From Micromonospora gifhornensis (lineage in GTDB: Bacteria > Actinomycetota > Actinomycetes > Mycobacteriales > Micromonosporaceae), in assembly GCF_016863515.1 (NCBI RefSeq), contig NZ_BOPA01000019.1, positions 124,001 to 188,000 on the forward strand: a DNA stretch of 64,000 bases, in the 5' to 3' direction. The position numbers and the translations under genes were made by a program. Below, in pieces: positions 25,962 through 35,026 of the stretch (the stretch's first letter is position 1; the number at the start of each line of letters is the position of its first letter). The notes under the pieces were generated by a model, which ran no database searches, was not told the DNA's origin, and was given only the letters and a program-made list of their open reading frames with translations.

Positions 25962-27071
25962 ATGGAATTCGTATTCCCCGTCCTGTTGATAGGTATCGCG
26001 CTGATTTCGGTGATCACCCTGGCGAAGGCGCTGCGGATCGTTCCGCAGCAGCGCCAGGACGTGGTCGAGCGGCTGGGTCGCTACAAGCGCACGCTGAACC
26101 CGGGTCTGAACCTGCTCGTGCCGTTCATCGACTCGGTGCGTACCAAGGTCGACATGCGGGAGCAGGTGGTCAGCTTCCCGCCCCAGCCGGTGATCACCTC
26201 GGACAACCTGGTCGTGTCGATCGACACCGTCCTCTACTTCAAGGTGGTCGACTCGGTCCGGGCCACCTACGAGATCTCCAACTTCCTCCAGGCCATCGAG
26301 CAGCTCACCGTCACCACGCTGCGTAACGTGATCGGTTCGCTGGACCTGGAGCGCGCGCTCACCAGCCGCGAGGAGATCAACCGGCACCTGTCCGGCGTAC
26401 TGGACGAGACCACCGGCCGGTGGGGCATCAAGGTGACCCGGGTAGAGATCAAGGCGATCGAGCCGCCGCCGAGCATCCGCGACTCGATGGAGAAGCAGAT
26501 GCGCGCCGAGCGGGACCGCCGTGCCGCGATCCTCAACGCCGAGGGGCACAAGCAGTCGCAGATCCTCACCGCCGAGGGTGAGAAGCAGGCCGCGGTGCTG
26601 CGCGCCGACGGTGACCGCCAGGCCCGGATCCTCCAAGCCGAGGGTCAGGCCAAGGCGATCCGGACCGTGTTCGACGCGATCCACACCGCCAACCCGAGCC
26701 AGAAGGTGCTCGCCTACCAGTACCTCCAGGCCCTGCCGCAGATCGCCAACGGCACCGCCAACAAGGTGTGGATCGTGCCGGCCGAGCTGACCAAGGCCCT
26801 GGAGGGCATGGGCGGCGCACTCGGCGGGCTGAGCCAGATGGTCGGCGACGCGCCGAGCCCGAAGGCCTCCGACGACGCCAGCGCGGTCGAGCGCGAGGCC
26901 GCCGAGGCGGCGCAGGCCGCCGCCGCTGCCGCCCAGGAGATCCACAACGAGGTACGGGTGGCCGAGGCGCAGGCCACCGGCGGCAAGGCCCCGCAGGGGC
27001 TGCCCGCGCCGGAGCCGGTCTCGCCGACGAGCCTGCTCAACGACCCGGCCGACCAGCGCGAGCGCGGCTGA
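25962..27071 (+). CDS. SPFH/band 7 (slipin-like) membrane protein
   Basis: A 369-aa stomatin-family protein. ATG 25962 follows GGAGAGG. One N-terminal helix (VLLIGIALISVITLAKAL) is followed by the SPFH domain: IVPQQRQDVVERLGRYKRTLNPGL, DNLVVSIDTVLYFKVVD and the conserved SLDLERALTSREEIN. A coiled-coil run of Ala/Glu/Arg with AEGEKQ/ADGDRQ repeats comes next, then an Ala-Pro tail. Such proteins oligomerise at the inner membrane and scaffold proteases or lipids. It forms an operon with the NfeD gene and ends at a strong hairpin. Confidence 0.92.
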   Translation: MEFVFPVLLIGIALISVITLAKALRIVPQQRQDVVERLGRYKRTLNPGLNLLVPFIDSVRTKVDMREQVVSFPPQPVITSDNLVVSIDTVLYFKVVDSVRATYEISNFLQAIEQLTVTTLRNVIGSLDLERALTSREEINRHLSGVLDETTGRWGIKVTRVEIKAIEPPPSIRDSMEKQMRAERDRRAAILNAEGHKQSQILTAEGEKQAAVLRADGDRQARILQAEGQAKAIRTVFDAIHTANPSQKVLAYQYLQALPQIANGTANKVWIVPAELTKALEGMGGALGGLSQMVGDAPSPKASDDASAVEREAAEAAQAAAAAAQEIHNEVRVAEAQATGGKAPQGLPAPEPVSPTSLLNDPADQRERG

Positions 27072-27079
27072 TCCGTCCG

Positions 27080-27117
27080 CCGGCGGGCGCGCCCACCCTC
27101 ACGGGCGCGCCCGCCGG
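27080..27117 (+). terminator. hairpin after the NfeD-SPFH operon
   Basis: A perfect 15-bp GC stem (27080-27094 with 27103-27117) and 8-nt loop, 9 bp after the stop codon. No T-run follows. Confidence 0.85.
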
Positions 27118-27246
27118 GCAGTAATGCGAGAAAGCCTCATGAGGCGCTTCGGTGTTTGCCACCATCGGTCCTAGGGCCGGTCTGGTCAGGCACCGGGGCG
27201 CTTTTCCTACGCCCCAGGGGATGCCCGTGGATGAGCGAGGTGAGGC

Positions 27247-28056
27247 ATGGAACCGCTGCGCCGTTTGTGGTCCGCGCCGGAGGTGCCGGGCAAGCACGAC
27301 CCTCAGGGCCCGTTGGGCACCCGGCGGACCGGCGGCGGCTTCGGCGTACTGCCCTTCATCGACGAACCCGCTCCACCCGGACCCGCCACCAACGCCAGTT
27401 GGGCGTGGTCACTGCGCCGGCTGGCCCGCGCCGCGGTCTGGCTGCTGCCGGCGTACGCGATCCTCTACGGCCTGGTCGCGATGGCCAGCGACGGTGGCGT
27501 CGGCAACGACCCGTACCCGGCCGACGGTCGGGCGCTCTACCTGATCGGCTGGGTGGCTGCGGTCTGGCTCGGCCTGCTGGCCCTGCTCGGTCTGACCGGC
27601 CTGCTCGCCGCCACCCGCAGCCGCCATCCCGCCGTGGCCGGGCTGCTGGTCAGCATCGCCGGCACGGTGTTGATGCTGCCGTTCGCCGGGCTGGCCGAAC
27701 AGACACCCGTCTTCGGCACCACCGCACGGACCCTGGTGCTGGTCGGCGCGACCTGCTACAGCCTGGGCTGGCTGCTCACCGGCTGGGCGGTGGCCCGTTC
27801 GGGCATGTTCAGCATCGGCGACGGCACCATGCTGATGATCGCCAGTCCGCTGCTGGGCCTCGGCGGTGCGTTGATCGGCTCCCTGCAGACCTTCGGCGCG
27901 ATCTTCGTACTGATCGCCGGCATCGGCATCGCGTACCGTTCCGGCCGGCTGATGCCCCGGGAGATCCTCAACGACGCGGCCAGCGCCAGCGTGGCCACGG
28001 CCGGACCACCCGGCCCGCTCGGTCCCGGCGGCGCCGGCCCACTCGGCGCGGCCTGA
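27247..28056 (+). CDS. multi-pass membrane protein, unknown function
   Basis: A 269-aa protein with a cytoplasmic Pro/Gly-rich N-terminus (about 50 residues), then five or six hydrophobic helices, including AAVWLLPAYAILYGLVAMA, WVAAVWLGLLALLGLTGLL and FGAIFVLIAGIGIAY, and a Gly/Pro-rich tail. ATG 27247 is preceded by GAGGTGAGG. I do not recognise a family. It is a single gene between the SPFH operon and the penicillin-binding protein. Confidence 0.75.
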   Translation: MEPLRRLWSAPEVPGKHDPQGPLGTRRTGGGFGVLPFIDEPAPPGPATNASWAWSLRRLARAAVWLLPAYAILYGLVAMASDGGVGNDPYPADGRALYLIGWVAAVWLGLLALLGLTGLLAATRSRHPAVAGLLVSIAGTVLMLPFAGLAEQTPVFGTTARTLVLVGATCYSLGWLLTGWAVARSGMFSIGDGTMLMIASPLLGLGGALIGSLQTFGAIFVLIAGIGIAYRSGRLMPREILNDAASASVATAGPPGPLGPGGAGPLGAA

Positions 28057-28113
28057 TCCACCCCGCTTGCCCGTGGGGCGCGGCCGGACCACCCTTCCGG
28101 CCGCGCCGTCCTT

Positions 28114-28189
28114 GGCGTTCCCTGCGTCGCTCGGCGTTCCCTGCGTCGCTCGGGGTTCCCTGCGTCGGTCGGCGTTCCCGGCGTGCCGG
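28114..28189. repeat. 19-bp tandem repeat, about four copies
   Basis: GGCGTTCCCTGCGTCGCTC occurs twice exactly (28114, 28133), a third time with two changes (28152) and a fourth more divergent (28171). It lies 57 bp after the membrane-protein gene, with no ORF of interest. Confidence 0.85.
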
Positions 28190-28326
28190 GTCGTGCGGTG
28201 GTGTCCGTATTGCCGGCCGCAACCAGGCTGACCAGCGCACAAGCTGCTGGCAAGTAGCGGTGAATTGGCTGACAACCAGCGCGTCCGGGTGGTCGGAAGG
28301 TGGCATTCGCGGCAATCCTGGTGACC

Positions 28327-30519
28327 ATGGCCACCCCTACGCCGCTGTCGCGGCTGTTCACCGTGCTGCTGACCGGCGTGCTCGCCGGACTCGTGCTGGC
28401 GGTCGCCGTACTGCCGGTCAACCTGGTGTTCGGCTTCGCCGCCCGGGCCGCACTCGGTAACTACGCCGCGCTGCCGGACGCGCTGCGGACCCCGGCCACC
28501 CCGCAACGTTCCTACCTCTACGCCAACGACGGCAAGACGTTGATCACCACGTTCTACGACGTCAACCGCACCGACGTGACGCTTGCCGAGATCGCGCCGG
28601 TGATGCGCCAGGCGATCGTGGCCGCCGAGGACCGCCGCTTCTACGACCACGGTGGCGTCGACCTGCGCGGCATGTTCCGGGCCCTGGTCCGCAACGTCAC
28701 CTCCGGCACCGAGCAGGGTGGTTCGACGCTGACCATGCAGTACGTGCGCAACGTGCTCAAGACCGACCCGAACCGCACCGCCGAGGAACGGGCCGCGGCC
28801 ACCGAGCAGACCGTCGGGCGCAAGATCCAGGAGATCCGGTACGCCAACGCCCTGGAACAGCGCCTCGGCAAGGACGAGATCCTCAACCGCTACCTCAACA
28901 TCGCGTACTTCGGTTCCGGGGCGTACGGCATCGCTGCCGCCAGCCAGCGCTACTTCTCCAAGGCGCCGGCCGACCTGACCCTCGCCGAGGCGGCGTTGCT
29001 CGCCGGCCTGGTGCAGGCGCCGGAGGCGTACAGCCCGATCGACGGTGACGCCGACGCGGCGCTGACCCGGCGGGCGTACGTCCTGGATTCCATGGTCGCG
29101 ACCGGGGCGATCACCGCCGAGCAGGCGAGAAGCGCGAAGGCCGAGAAGGTGAAGCTGGACCCCAGCGACCAGGCCAACGGCTGCGCGGCCACGGTCAGCT
29201 CCCGCGACGGGTGGGGTTTCTTCTGCGACTACCTGCGCCGCTGGTGGATGGAGCAGCCCGCGTTCGGCGACACCGTCGCCGAGCGGGAGCAGGCGCTGCG
29301 CCGGGGCGGCTACAGCGTGGTCACCACCCTCGACCCGCAGGTCCAGAAGACCGCGCAGCAGCAGGCCACAAGCATCTACGGGTACGACAACAAGCGTGCG
29401 GTGCCGATCGCCGCGGTCGAACCGGGCACCGGTCGGGTCCTCGCCATGGCGGTCAACCGGCACTACAGCCTCGACGACAACCCGGACGGGCAGCTCAACT
29501 ACCCGAACACTGTCAACCCGCTGATCTCCGGTGGGGGCAGCGTCGCCGGATACCAGGCCGGCTCGACGTTCAAGCTGTTCACCATGCTCGCCGCGCTGGA
29601 GTCCGGCCGTACCCTGTCGACCGGTTTCGACGCGCCCAGCCGGCTGCCCACCCGGTACGCCGCCGGCACCGACGACAGCAGCTGCAACGGCCAGTGGTGC
29701 CCGGCGAACGCCAACCCGCAGTGGATGAACGGCTACCGGATGATGTGGGACGGCTTCGGCCGCTCGGTCAACACGTACTTCGTCTGGCTGGCCGAGCAGG
29801 TCGGCCAGGACAAGGTGGTCGAGATGGCCCAGCGGCTGGGCATCACCTTCCGCGCCGAGGCCGACGCGCGCTTTGCCGAGGAAAACGCGGCCAACTGGGG
29901 GGCCTTCACCCTCGGCGTGTCCGCCACCACCCCGCTGGACCTGGCCAACGCGTACGCCACCGTGGCGGCCGAGGGCACGTACTGCGCGCCGTTGCCCGTG
30001 GTGTCGGTGACCGCGCCGGACGGGCAGCGGCTGCCGGTCGGTGACCCCTCCTGCCGCCAGGTGCTCGACCCGGACGTGGCGCGGGCCGCCACCGACGCGG
30101 CACGCTGCCCGGTGGGTCAGCAGTCGGCGTTCGGGCAGTGCAACGGCGGTACGGCCACTGCGGTGAACCGCATCCTCGACGGCCGCCCGGTGGCCGGCAA
30201 GACCGGCAGCTCCGAGCAGGCCGCCACGGAGACCTTCGTCGGCTTCACCCCGCAGGTCGCGGTCGCCGGCATCGCCGCCAACCCGGACGACCCCACCGAC
30301 CTGGTCGGCTCCGCCGTGCAGGCGCGGGTGATCGAGGCCGTCGCCCGGGTCATCGCCACGGCGGTCGACGGCGAACCGGCCGAGTCCTTCACTGCCCCCA
30401 GCCGCGCTCTGGTCGGCGACCCCCGCCGTCCGGTCGAGCGCAGCCCGCTCGACGAGCGACGCCCGACCACCGAGCGAGGTCAGTCCGACCTGCCCCGCTG
30501 GCTGCAGAACCGGGGCTGA
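28327..30519 (+). CDS. class A penicillin-binding protein (GT51 plus transpeptidase)
   Basis: Bifunctional peptidoglycan synthase anchored in the membrane, 730 aa. One N-terminal helix follows a short basic tail; ATG 28327 is used, with in-frame GTG 28321 possible and no clear ribosome site. The glycosyltransferase domain shows EDRRFYDHGGVD (catalytic Glu101) and GGSTLTMQYVRN. The transpeptidase domain has STFK (Ser413, Lys416), SVN (from Ser480) and KTG (from Lys625). The C-terminus is a short charged tail. It polymerises lipid II and crosslinks stems; the stems may be built through the murL/murD route seen further on. Confidence 0.95.
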   Translation: MATPTPLSRLFTVLLTGVLAGLVLAVAVLPVNLVFGFAARAALGNYAALPDALRTPATPQRSYLYANDGKTLITTFYDVNRTDVTLAEIAPVMRQAIVAAEDRRFYDHGGVDLRGMFRALVRNVTSGTEQGGSTLTMQYVRNVLKTDPNRTAEERAAATEQTVGRKIQEIRYANALEQRLGKDEILNRYLNIAYFGSGAYGIAAASQRYFSKAPADLTLAEAALLAGLVQAPEAYSPIDGDADAALTRRAYVLDSMVATGAITAEQARSAKAEKVKLDPSDQANGCAATVSSRDGWGFFCDYLRRWWMEQPAFGDTVAEREQALRRGGYSVVTTLDPQVQKTAQQQATSIYGYDNKRAVPIAAVEPGTGRVLAMAVNRHYSLDDNPDGQLNYPNTVNPLISGGGSVAGYQAGSTFKLFTMLAALESGRTLSTGFDAPSRLPTRYAAGTDDSSCNGQWCPANANPQWMNGYRMMWDGFGRSVNTYFVWLAEQVGQDKVVEMAQRLGITFRAEADARFAEENAANWGAFTLGVSATTPLDLANAYATVAAEGTYCAPLPVVSVTAPDGQRLPVGDPSCRQVLDPDVARAATDAARCPVGQQSAFGQCNGGTATAVNRILDGRPVAGKTGSSEQAATETFVGFTPQVAVAGIAANPDDPTDLVGSAVQARVIEAVARVIATAVDGEPAESFTAPSRALVGDPRRPVERSPLDERRPTTERGQSDLPRWLQNRG

Positions 30520-30541
30520 CGGCCGCAGCACCGGGCGCTCT

Positions 30542-30629
30542 GTGGGGCGACGAGCATGCTCTGGTGGGGCGACGGGCGTGCGCTGGTGGGGCGACGAGCA
30601 TGCTCTGGTGGGGCGACGGGCGTGCTCTG
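30542..30629. repeat. 22-bp tandem repeat, four copies
   Basis: Units start at 30542, 30564, 30586 and 30608. Odd copies read GTGGGGCGACGAGCATGCTC followed by TG, even copies GTGGGGCGACGGGCGTG followed by CGCTG or CTCTG. It occupies the convergent junction of the PBP and the ThDP enzyme genes. Confidence 0.95.
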
Positions 30630-30680
30630 TTAAGAAGGGGCCCTTCCTATACACGAGGCGTTAATAAGGTGCCCTTCCTT
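30629..30680. repeat. dispersed GTTAA/GGGCCC repeat, copy 2
   Basis: Starts GTTAAGAAGGGGCCCTTCC and continues through AGGCGTTAA to CCCTTCCTT, directly abutting the stop codon of the ThDP enzyme gene (30681). The same family occurs in reverse orientation at 17305-17358. Confidence 0.85.
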
Positions 30681-32531
30681 TCATGCTCGGCGGGGGCGGT
30701 AGGTGGTGACCATGGTGGGGAGGCCGCGGCGGACGATGCCGGCCCAGTCGGTGTCGCCGCGCAGCATGGCGGCGGCGGTCTTGCGGACCTGGTCGGCGGT
30801 GAAGTGCGGGGGCATCATCAGCTCGGCCGGGTCGACCAGGGCGTTGATGACGGTGGGGCGGTCCGCCTGGAGGGCTCGGTCCCAGGCGTCGTTCACCTGA
30901 TCCGGGTGGTCGACCAGGTCGCCGCGGAGCCCGAGCACCTCGGCCCAGCGGTGGTACGCGATGTCGGGTAGCTGCTGGCTGTCCGGGAACATCGGGGTGC
31001 CCTCGGTGGAGCGCTGTTCCCAGCTGACGAACGCCAGATCCCGGTTGTTGAGCACCAGCACCACGAAGCGGGGGTCGGCCCAATCGCGCCAGTACTTCGC
31101 CACCGTGATCAGCTCGTTGACCCCGTTCATCTGCATCGCCCCGTCACCGATCAGGGCTATCAGCGGCCGGTCCGGGTGGGCGAGCTTGGCGGCCAGGGCG
31201 TACGGCATGCCGCCGCCCATGGACAGCAGGGTGCCGGAGAGGCTGGCCAGCATCCCGGGGCGGACCTTGACGTGGCGGGCGTACCAGGCGGTGGTGGTGC
31301 CGCAGTCCACGGCGAGCATCACGTTGTCGGGCAGTCGTTCGCTGAGGCTGGCGAAGAGGCGTTGCGGGTTGACCGGGTCGGCGTCCTGTTCGGCGAGTTG
31401 ACGCTGTGCCTGCCGCCAGGCGGCGGTGGCCCCGGCGATTGTCTGCCGCCAGCGGGTCGGTCCGGGGCCGGGCCCCAACTCGCTCAGCAGGGCCCGCAGG
31501 GTGGGCGCGGCGTCGCCGGTGAGGTTCACCTCGGTCGGGTACCGCAGGCCCAGTTGGGTGCCGTCGTGGTCGATCTGCACGGCCCGGGCCTGGCCGGGTG
31601 GTGGATAGAACTCCGAGTACGGCATGTTGCTGCCGACGATCAGCAGCCGGTCGCACTCCCTCATCAGCTGCCAACTGGGGCGGGTGCCGAGCAGTCCGAT
31701 GGCACCGGTCACCCAGGGTTCCCGGTGGTCCACGACGGTGAACCCGAGCAGGGCGGTGGCCACCCCCGCGCCGAGCCGGTGGGCGATCTCGCGCACCTCG
31801 TTCTCGGCGCCGATCGCGCCCTGGCCGACAAGCATGGCCACCCGTTCGCCACCGCGCAGCACCTCGGCGGCGTGCCGGACGTCGGCCTCCGGCGGCACGG
31901 TCGGTCCGCTGCTGGGCACGCTGCTGGTGTGGTAGAAGCCGTGCGCGTGCGGCGGATCGGGCACGGCGTCCTCGTCCTGCACGTCGAGGGGGAGGACCAG
32001 CGCGGTGACGGTACGCCGGGCCAACGCGGTCCGGCAGGCCCGGTCGACCAGGTGCCGTACCTGGGAGGGGTGGTCCAGTTGGGCCAGGAACGCCGCCGCG
32101 ACGTCCTTGTAGAGGGCGAGCAGGTCCACCTCCTGGTAGTAGCCGCCGCCCTCGGCGGTGAGTGCGGTGTGCCCGACCAGCGCCACCACCGGCTGGTGGT
32201 CCAGTTTGGCGTCGTAGAGGCCGTTGAGCGCGTGGATGGCCCCCGGCCCGCTTGTGACGAGTACGGCGCCGAGCGGCCCGCCGCCGTACTTGACGTGGGC
32301 GGAGGCGGCGAAGCCGGCGGTCTCCTCGTGCCGTACCTGGATGAACTGCGTCTGCTGGTGGGTGCGTTGCAGGGCGGAGGTCATGCCGTTGATGCCGTCA
32401 CCGGGGTAGCCGAAGTACCGGCGTACGCCCCAGCAGGCGAGTCGCTGCACGATGTGGTCCGCCACGGTGGGGTTGCGGGGCAGGGGCCACGGGTCGGCCG
32501 GCACCAGACTGTCGACGTTCGCTGCGCTCAC
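30681..32531 (-). CDS. ThDP-dependent enzyme, pyruvate oxidase/dehydrogenase-like
   Basis: A 616-aa thiamine diphosphate enzyme of the acetolactate synthase/PoxB superfamily. The activating Glu is in RHEETAGFAAS and the ThDP-Mg2+ motif is GDGAMQMN with NN about 28 residues later. The N-terminal, FAD/DHAP-like middle and C-terminal domains are all present at full length. It could oxidise pyruvate to acetate and CO2; a decarboxylase role is possible. No small ALS regulatory subunit is nearby, which argues against acetolactate synthase. Its 3' end abuts a dispersed repeat. Confidence 0.88.
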   Translation of the reverse strand: MSAANVDSLVPADPWPLPRNPTVADHIVQRLACWGVRRYFGYPGDGINGMTSALQRTHQQTQFIQVRHEETAGFAASAHVKYGGGPLGAVLVTSGPGAIHALNGLYDAKLDHQPVVALVGHTALTAEGGGYYQEVDLLALYKDVAAAFLAQLDHPSQVRHLVDRACRTALARRTVTALVLPLDVQDEDAVPDPPHAHGFYHTSSVPSSGPTVPPEADVRHAAEVLRGGERVAMLVGQGAIGAENEVREIAHRLGAGVATALLGFTVVDHREPWVTGAIGLLGTRPSWQLMRECDRLLIVGSNMPYSEFYPPPGQARAVQIDHDGTQLGLRYPTEVNLTGDAAPTLRALLSELGPGPGPTRWRQTIAGATAAWRQAQRQLAEQDADPVNPQRLFASLSERLPDNVMLAVDCGTTTAWYARHVKVRPGMLASLSGTLLSMGGGMPYALAAKLAHPDRPLIALIGDGAMQMNGVNELITVAKYWRDWADPRFVVLVLNNRDLAFVSWEQRSTEGTPMFPDSQQLPDIAYHRWAEVLGLRGDLVDHPDQVNDAWDRALQADRPTVINALVDPAELMMPPHFTADQVRKTAAAMLRGDTDWAGIVRRGLPTMVTTYRPRRA

Positions 32532-32576
32532 CTGGGTCGCCTCTCGGGTAGTACGGGCGAACGCGCATTCCCGTTA

Positions 32577-32855
32577 CTATCCGGACAAAACCCTCGGGCT
32601 GTGGCGATTCCCGGCCGTGCCGTCAGTCGTCGGCACCAGCGGCACCGGCCGCGCCGGGGCGTATCCGGGTGGTGCGTGCAGCCGGTAGCTGCGACTCAGC
32701 CCGCCATGGTCCAGGGTCAACGCATGTTGCCCCGGACCAGGCGACACGGCGGGAGCCGCCCCCGACGTCGTGGGCGGCGCTGCTCCGCCACCACCACACG
32801 CCGCGGCCCCCGCCGGCAGGAAAGCCGACACGCACCACCCGAGCATCCGACGCAC
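32577..32855 (-). pseudogene. truncated secreted lipoprotein esterase (LpqC-like N-terminus)
   Basis: Starts at GTG 32855 after a strong GGGAGGGG site and encodes a lipoprotein signal (CVSAFLPAGAAACGGGG). A Ser/Pro linker follows, then LSRSYRLHAPPGYAPARPVPLV, the entry strand of a PHB-depolymerase/feruloyl-esterase type alpha/beta hydrolase. The frame then runs out of family-like sequence and stops after 92 residues, before the nucleophile. It is therefore a 3'-deleted remnant. Its unusually strong ribosome site suggests decay is recent. Confidence 0.75.
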
Positions 32856-32918
32856 GCCGCCCCCTCCCGGCCGTTGGTCCACCCCACGGTCGCCGCTGGG
32901 CCGTCGCCGCAACAACCC

Positions 32919-32936
32919 TTTCGGCGTACGCCGAAA
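32919..32936. promoter_or_regulatory. perfect 18-bp palindrome, likely operator
   Basis: TTTCGGCGTACGCCGAAA is its own reverse complement and ends 18 bp before the start of an ArsR-like regulator gene. The position fits autorepression over the -10 region. It also lies between this gene and the truncated esterase on the other strand. Confidence 0.75.
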
Positions 32937-32954
32937 AGCTGGCACCCTTGAGTA

Positions 32955-33929
32955 GTGATCACCTTGCGGCTCGGTGCGGCGGACCTGACCCGGATCAGGT
33001 TCGGTAGCCGTCCCCACCCGGTCGGCACCGCGATCCTGGCCAGCCAGGCGCTGCGGGATCCCGTGGTGGCCGCGCGGATGCCGGTCCTGGCGGCCCGCGC
33101 GCAGGCGGCCTCGGCGAGTACCGCCGCGCTGCGGCACCTGCTGCCGGCGCGGGGCCTGCTGCCCGACTTCCTGACCCCGCTGCACGGGATCGAATCGGTG
33201 GCCGCCGGCATCGAGTCGATCATGGCCACTCCGCGCCGCCGGATCACGGCCGAGCTCACCGAGACGTACGCCAAACTGCCGCCCAGCCTCTGGCGGCGGC
33301 GTTTCGTGGCGGCCGACCCGCAGATCCTGGAACTGCTGACCAGGGCGGTGGACCGCTACTTCGACGCGGTGCTCGCCCCGTCCTGGTCACAACTGACGGC
33401 CGCACACCGGGGCCACGTCGAGCACCGCTCCCGCACGTACGCCCGGTCCGGAGTGGACGGTCTGCTCAACGAGCTGCACCCGTCGATCCGGTGGCGCCCG
33501 CCGATCCTGGAGATCGACAGTTGGTGGAGCGCGGAGCTGACCGGCACCGGCGAGGGCGTCCTGCTCATCCCCGGCCCGCTGGCCGGTCTGCGTCCCCGCG
33601 TGCTGGTCCGACCGGGCCAGCCGGTGCTGCTGGTGTACCCGGTCGATCCTCCGCCCGAATCGCCTCCGACCAGGCACGATCCGCTCGCCCAGCTCCTCGG
33701 CGCGACCCGTGCGGCGGTGTTGCGGCAGCTCGGCGAACCCGGCCGGCACACCACCACGACGGTGAGCCGGCTCGCCGGAATCAGCGTGTCGTCGGCCTCC
33801 GAGCACACCGCCGCGCTGCGGGGCGCCGGCCTGGTCGACAGCGAGCGTGTCGGCGGCGCCAAGGTGCACCGGCTCACCCCGCTCGGCATCCACCTGCTCG
33901 CCGGCGACGCCAGCCCGACGAGGGGGTGA
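32955..33929 (+). CDS. ArsR-like winged-helix transcriptional regulator
   Basis: A 324-aa regulator. The C-terminal 80 residues form a winged helix (LLGATRAAVLRQLGEPGRHTTTT..., SRLAGISVSSASEHTAALRGAGLV, then the wing HRLTPLG). The long N-terminal part, rich in Leu and Arg, resembles the DUF5937-type sensor half seen in actinobacterial ArsR relatives. The GTG start has no ribosome site, so the message may be leaderless. A perfect palindrome just upstream is the obvious operator. The next gene, a sigma factor, starts 38 bp downstream and may be cotranscribed. Confidence 0.85.
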   Translation: MITLRLGAADLTRIRFGSRPHPVGTAILASQALRDPVVAARMPVLAARAQAASASTAALRHLLPARGLLPDFLTPLHGIESVAAGIESIMATPRRRITAELTETYAKLPPSLWRRRFVAADPQILELLTRAVDRYFDAVLAPSWSQLTAAHRGHVEHRSRTYARSGVDGLLNELHPSIRWRPPILEIDSWWSAELTGTGEGVLLIPGPLAGLRPRVLVRPGQPVLLVYPVDPPPESPPTRHDPLAQLLGATRAAVLRQLGEPGRHTTTTVSRLAGISVSSASEHTAALRGAGLVDSERVGGAKVHRLTPLGIHLLAGDASPTRG

Positions 33930-33966
33930 CGGGCGGTGCCTCGACCGGGTGGGTGACACTCGAACC

Positions 33967-34911
33967 ATGTCGCTCAGCGCGCACGACCTCGACCTGTTCG
34001 AGCAGTCGAGGGCTCGACTGGAGGCGGTGGCCTATCGCCTGCTCGGTTCGGCCGGCGATGCCGAGGACATGGTCCAGGAGACGTTCCTGCGCTGGCAGGC
34101 CGCCGACCGGGCGGGGGTCGAGCAGCCCGCGGCGTGGCTGACGAAGGTGCTCACCAACCTGTGCCTCAACCAGCTCACCTCGGCCCGGGCCCGGCGGGAG
34201 AGCTACGTGGGCATGTGGTTGCCGGAGCCACTGCTGGCCGGGGACCGGATGCTCGGCCCGGTCGACACCGTCGAGCAGCGCGAATCGGTGTCGCTGGCGG
34301 TGCTGACCCTGATGGAACGGCTCTCGCCCAACGAGCGTGCCGTGTACGTCCTGCGTACGGCGTTCGGCTACCCGCACGCGGAGATCGCCGAGATCCTCGA
34401 CCTCACCGAGTCGAACTGTCAGCAGCTCTATCGGCGGGCCCGGCAGCACGTCGCCGCCGGCCGGGCCCGGGTCGAGGTCGACGAGGCCGCCGCCCGGACC
34501 ATCGTGGCGGAGTTCCTCGCCGCGGCCCGCAGCGGCGAGACCGCACGGCTTGTCGAGTTGTTGACCGATGACGTGATGAGCACCGGTGACGGTGGAGGCA
34601 AGATCCCCGCCCGGGGCACGCCGATCGTCGGTGCGCTGGCCGTGGCCAGGTTCCTGCGCGGCGTCTTCCGGGCCACGGATCTGCGCCGGCAGGTGCTCGG
34701 CGGGGCGGCGGCACTGTACGCCGAGATCGTCAACGGTGTGCCCGCGGTGCTCGTCGTCGTCGGGGACCGGGTCGTCGGGGTGCTGACGCTGGAGATGACC
34801 GCCGAGGGCGTGTCGGACATCCACGCCCAGGCCAATCCCGACAAGCTCGACCGGGTCACCCGGCTCTGGTCTGCCTCCGCGCGCTCCGAGCCCGTCGTCG
34901 ACGGCTGGTGA
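33967..34911 (+). CDS. ECF41-family RNA polymerase sigma factor
   Basis: A 314-aa extracytoplasmic-function sigma factor with a C-terminal SnoaL-like domain. Region 2 is visible in AYRLLGSAGDAEDMVQETFLRW and region 4 in GYPHAEIAEILDLTESNCQQLYRRAR. The group-41 marks are present: WLPEPL in the linker, DGGGK in the tail domain and NPDKL near the end. The fused domain is known to modulate activity in this group in place of an anti-sigma factor. ECF41 genes usually sit beside an oxidoreductase or carboxymuconolactone decarboxylase gene; an FAD oxidoreductase follows here at 115 bp. Confidence 0.93.
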   Translation: MSLSAHDLDLFEQSRARLEAVAYRLLGSAGDAEDMVQETFLRWQAADRAGVEQPAAWLTKVLTNLCLNQLTSARARRESYVGMWLPEPLLAGDRMLGPVDTVEQRESVSLAVLTLMERLSPNERAVYVLRTAFGYPHAEIAEILDLTESNCQQLYRRARQHVAAGRARVEVDEAAARTIVAEFLAAARSGETARLVELLTDDVMSTGDGGGKIPARGTPIVGALAVARFLRGVFRATDLRRQVLGGAAALYAEIVNGVPAVLVVVGDRVVGVLTLEMTAEGVSDIHAQANPDKLDRVTRLWSASARSEPVVDGW

Positions 34912-35026
34912 CCCAGGCCACAGCCGAATCCTGTCAGCAATCGCGGCGCTGCCCGGTTCAGGAAGCGTACGCCGCCGACCGGCCCGTTCCGGTCGACGGC
35001 ACCGCACGCAGACAGGGAGTGGGAGC

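Noticed and set aside
27409..30654. Minus-strand ORF of about 1080 codons opposite the PBP gene
   Set aside because: Shadow frame; the plus strand encodes intact GT51 and transpeptidase motifs.
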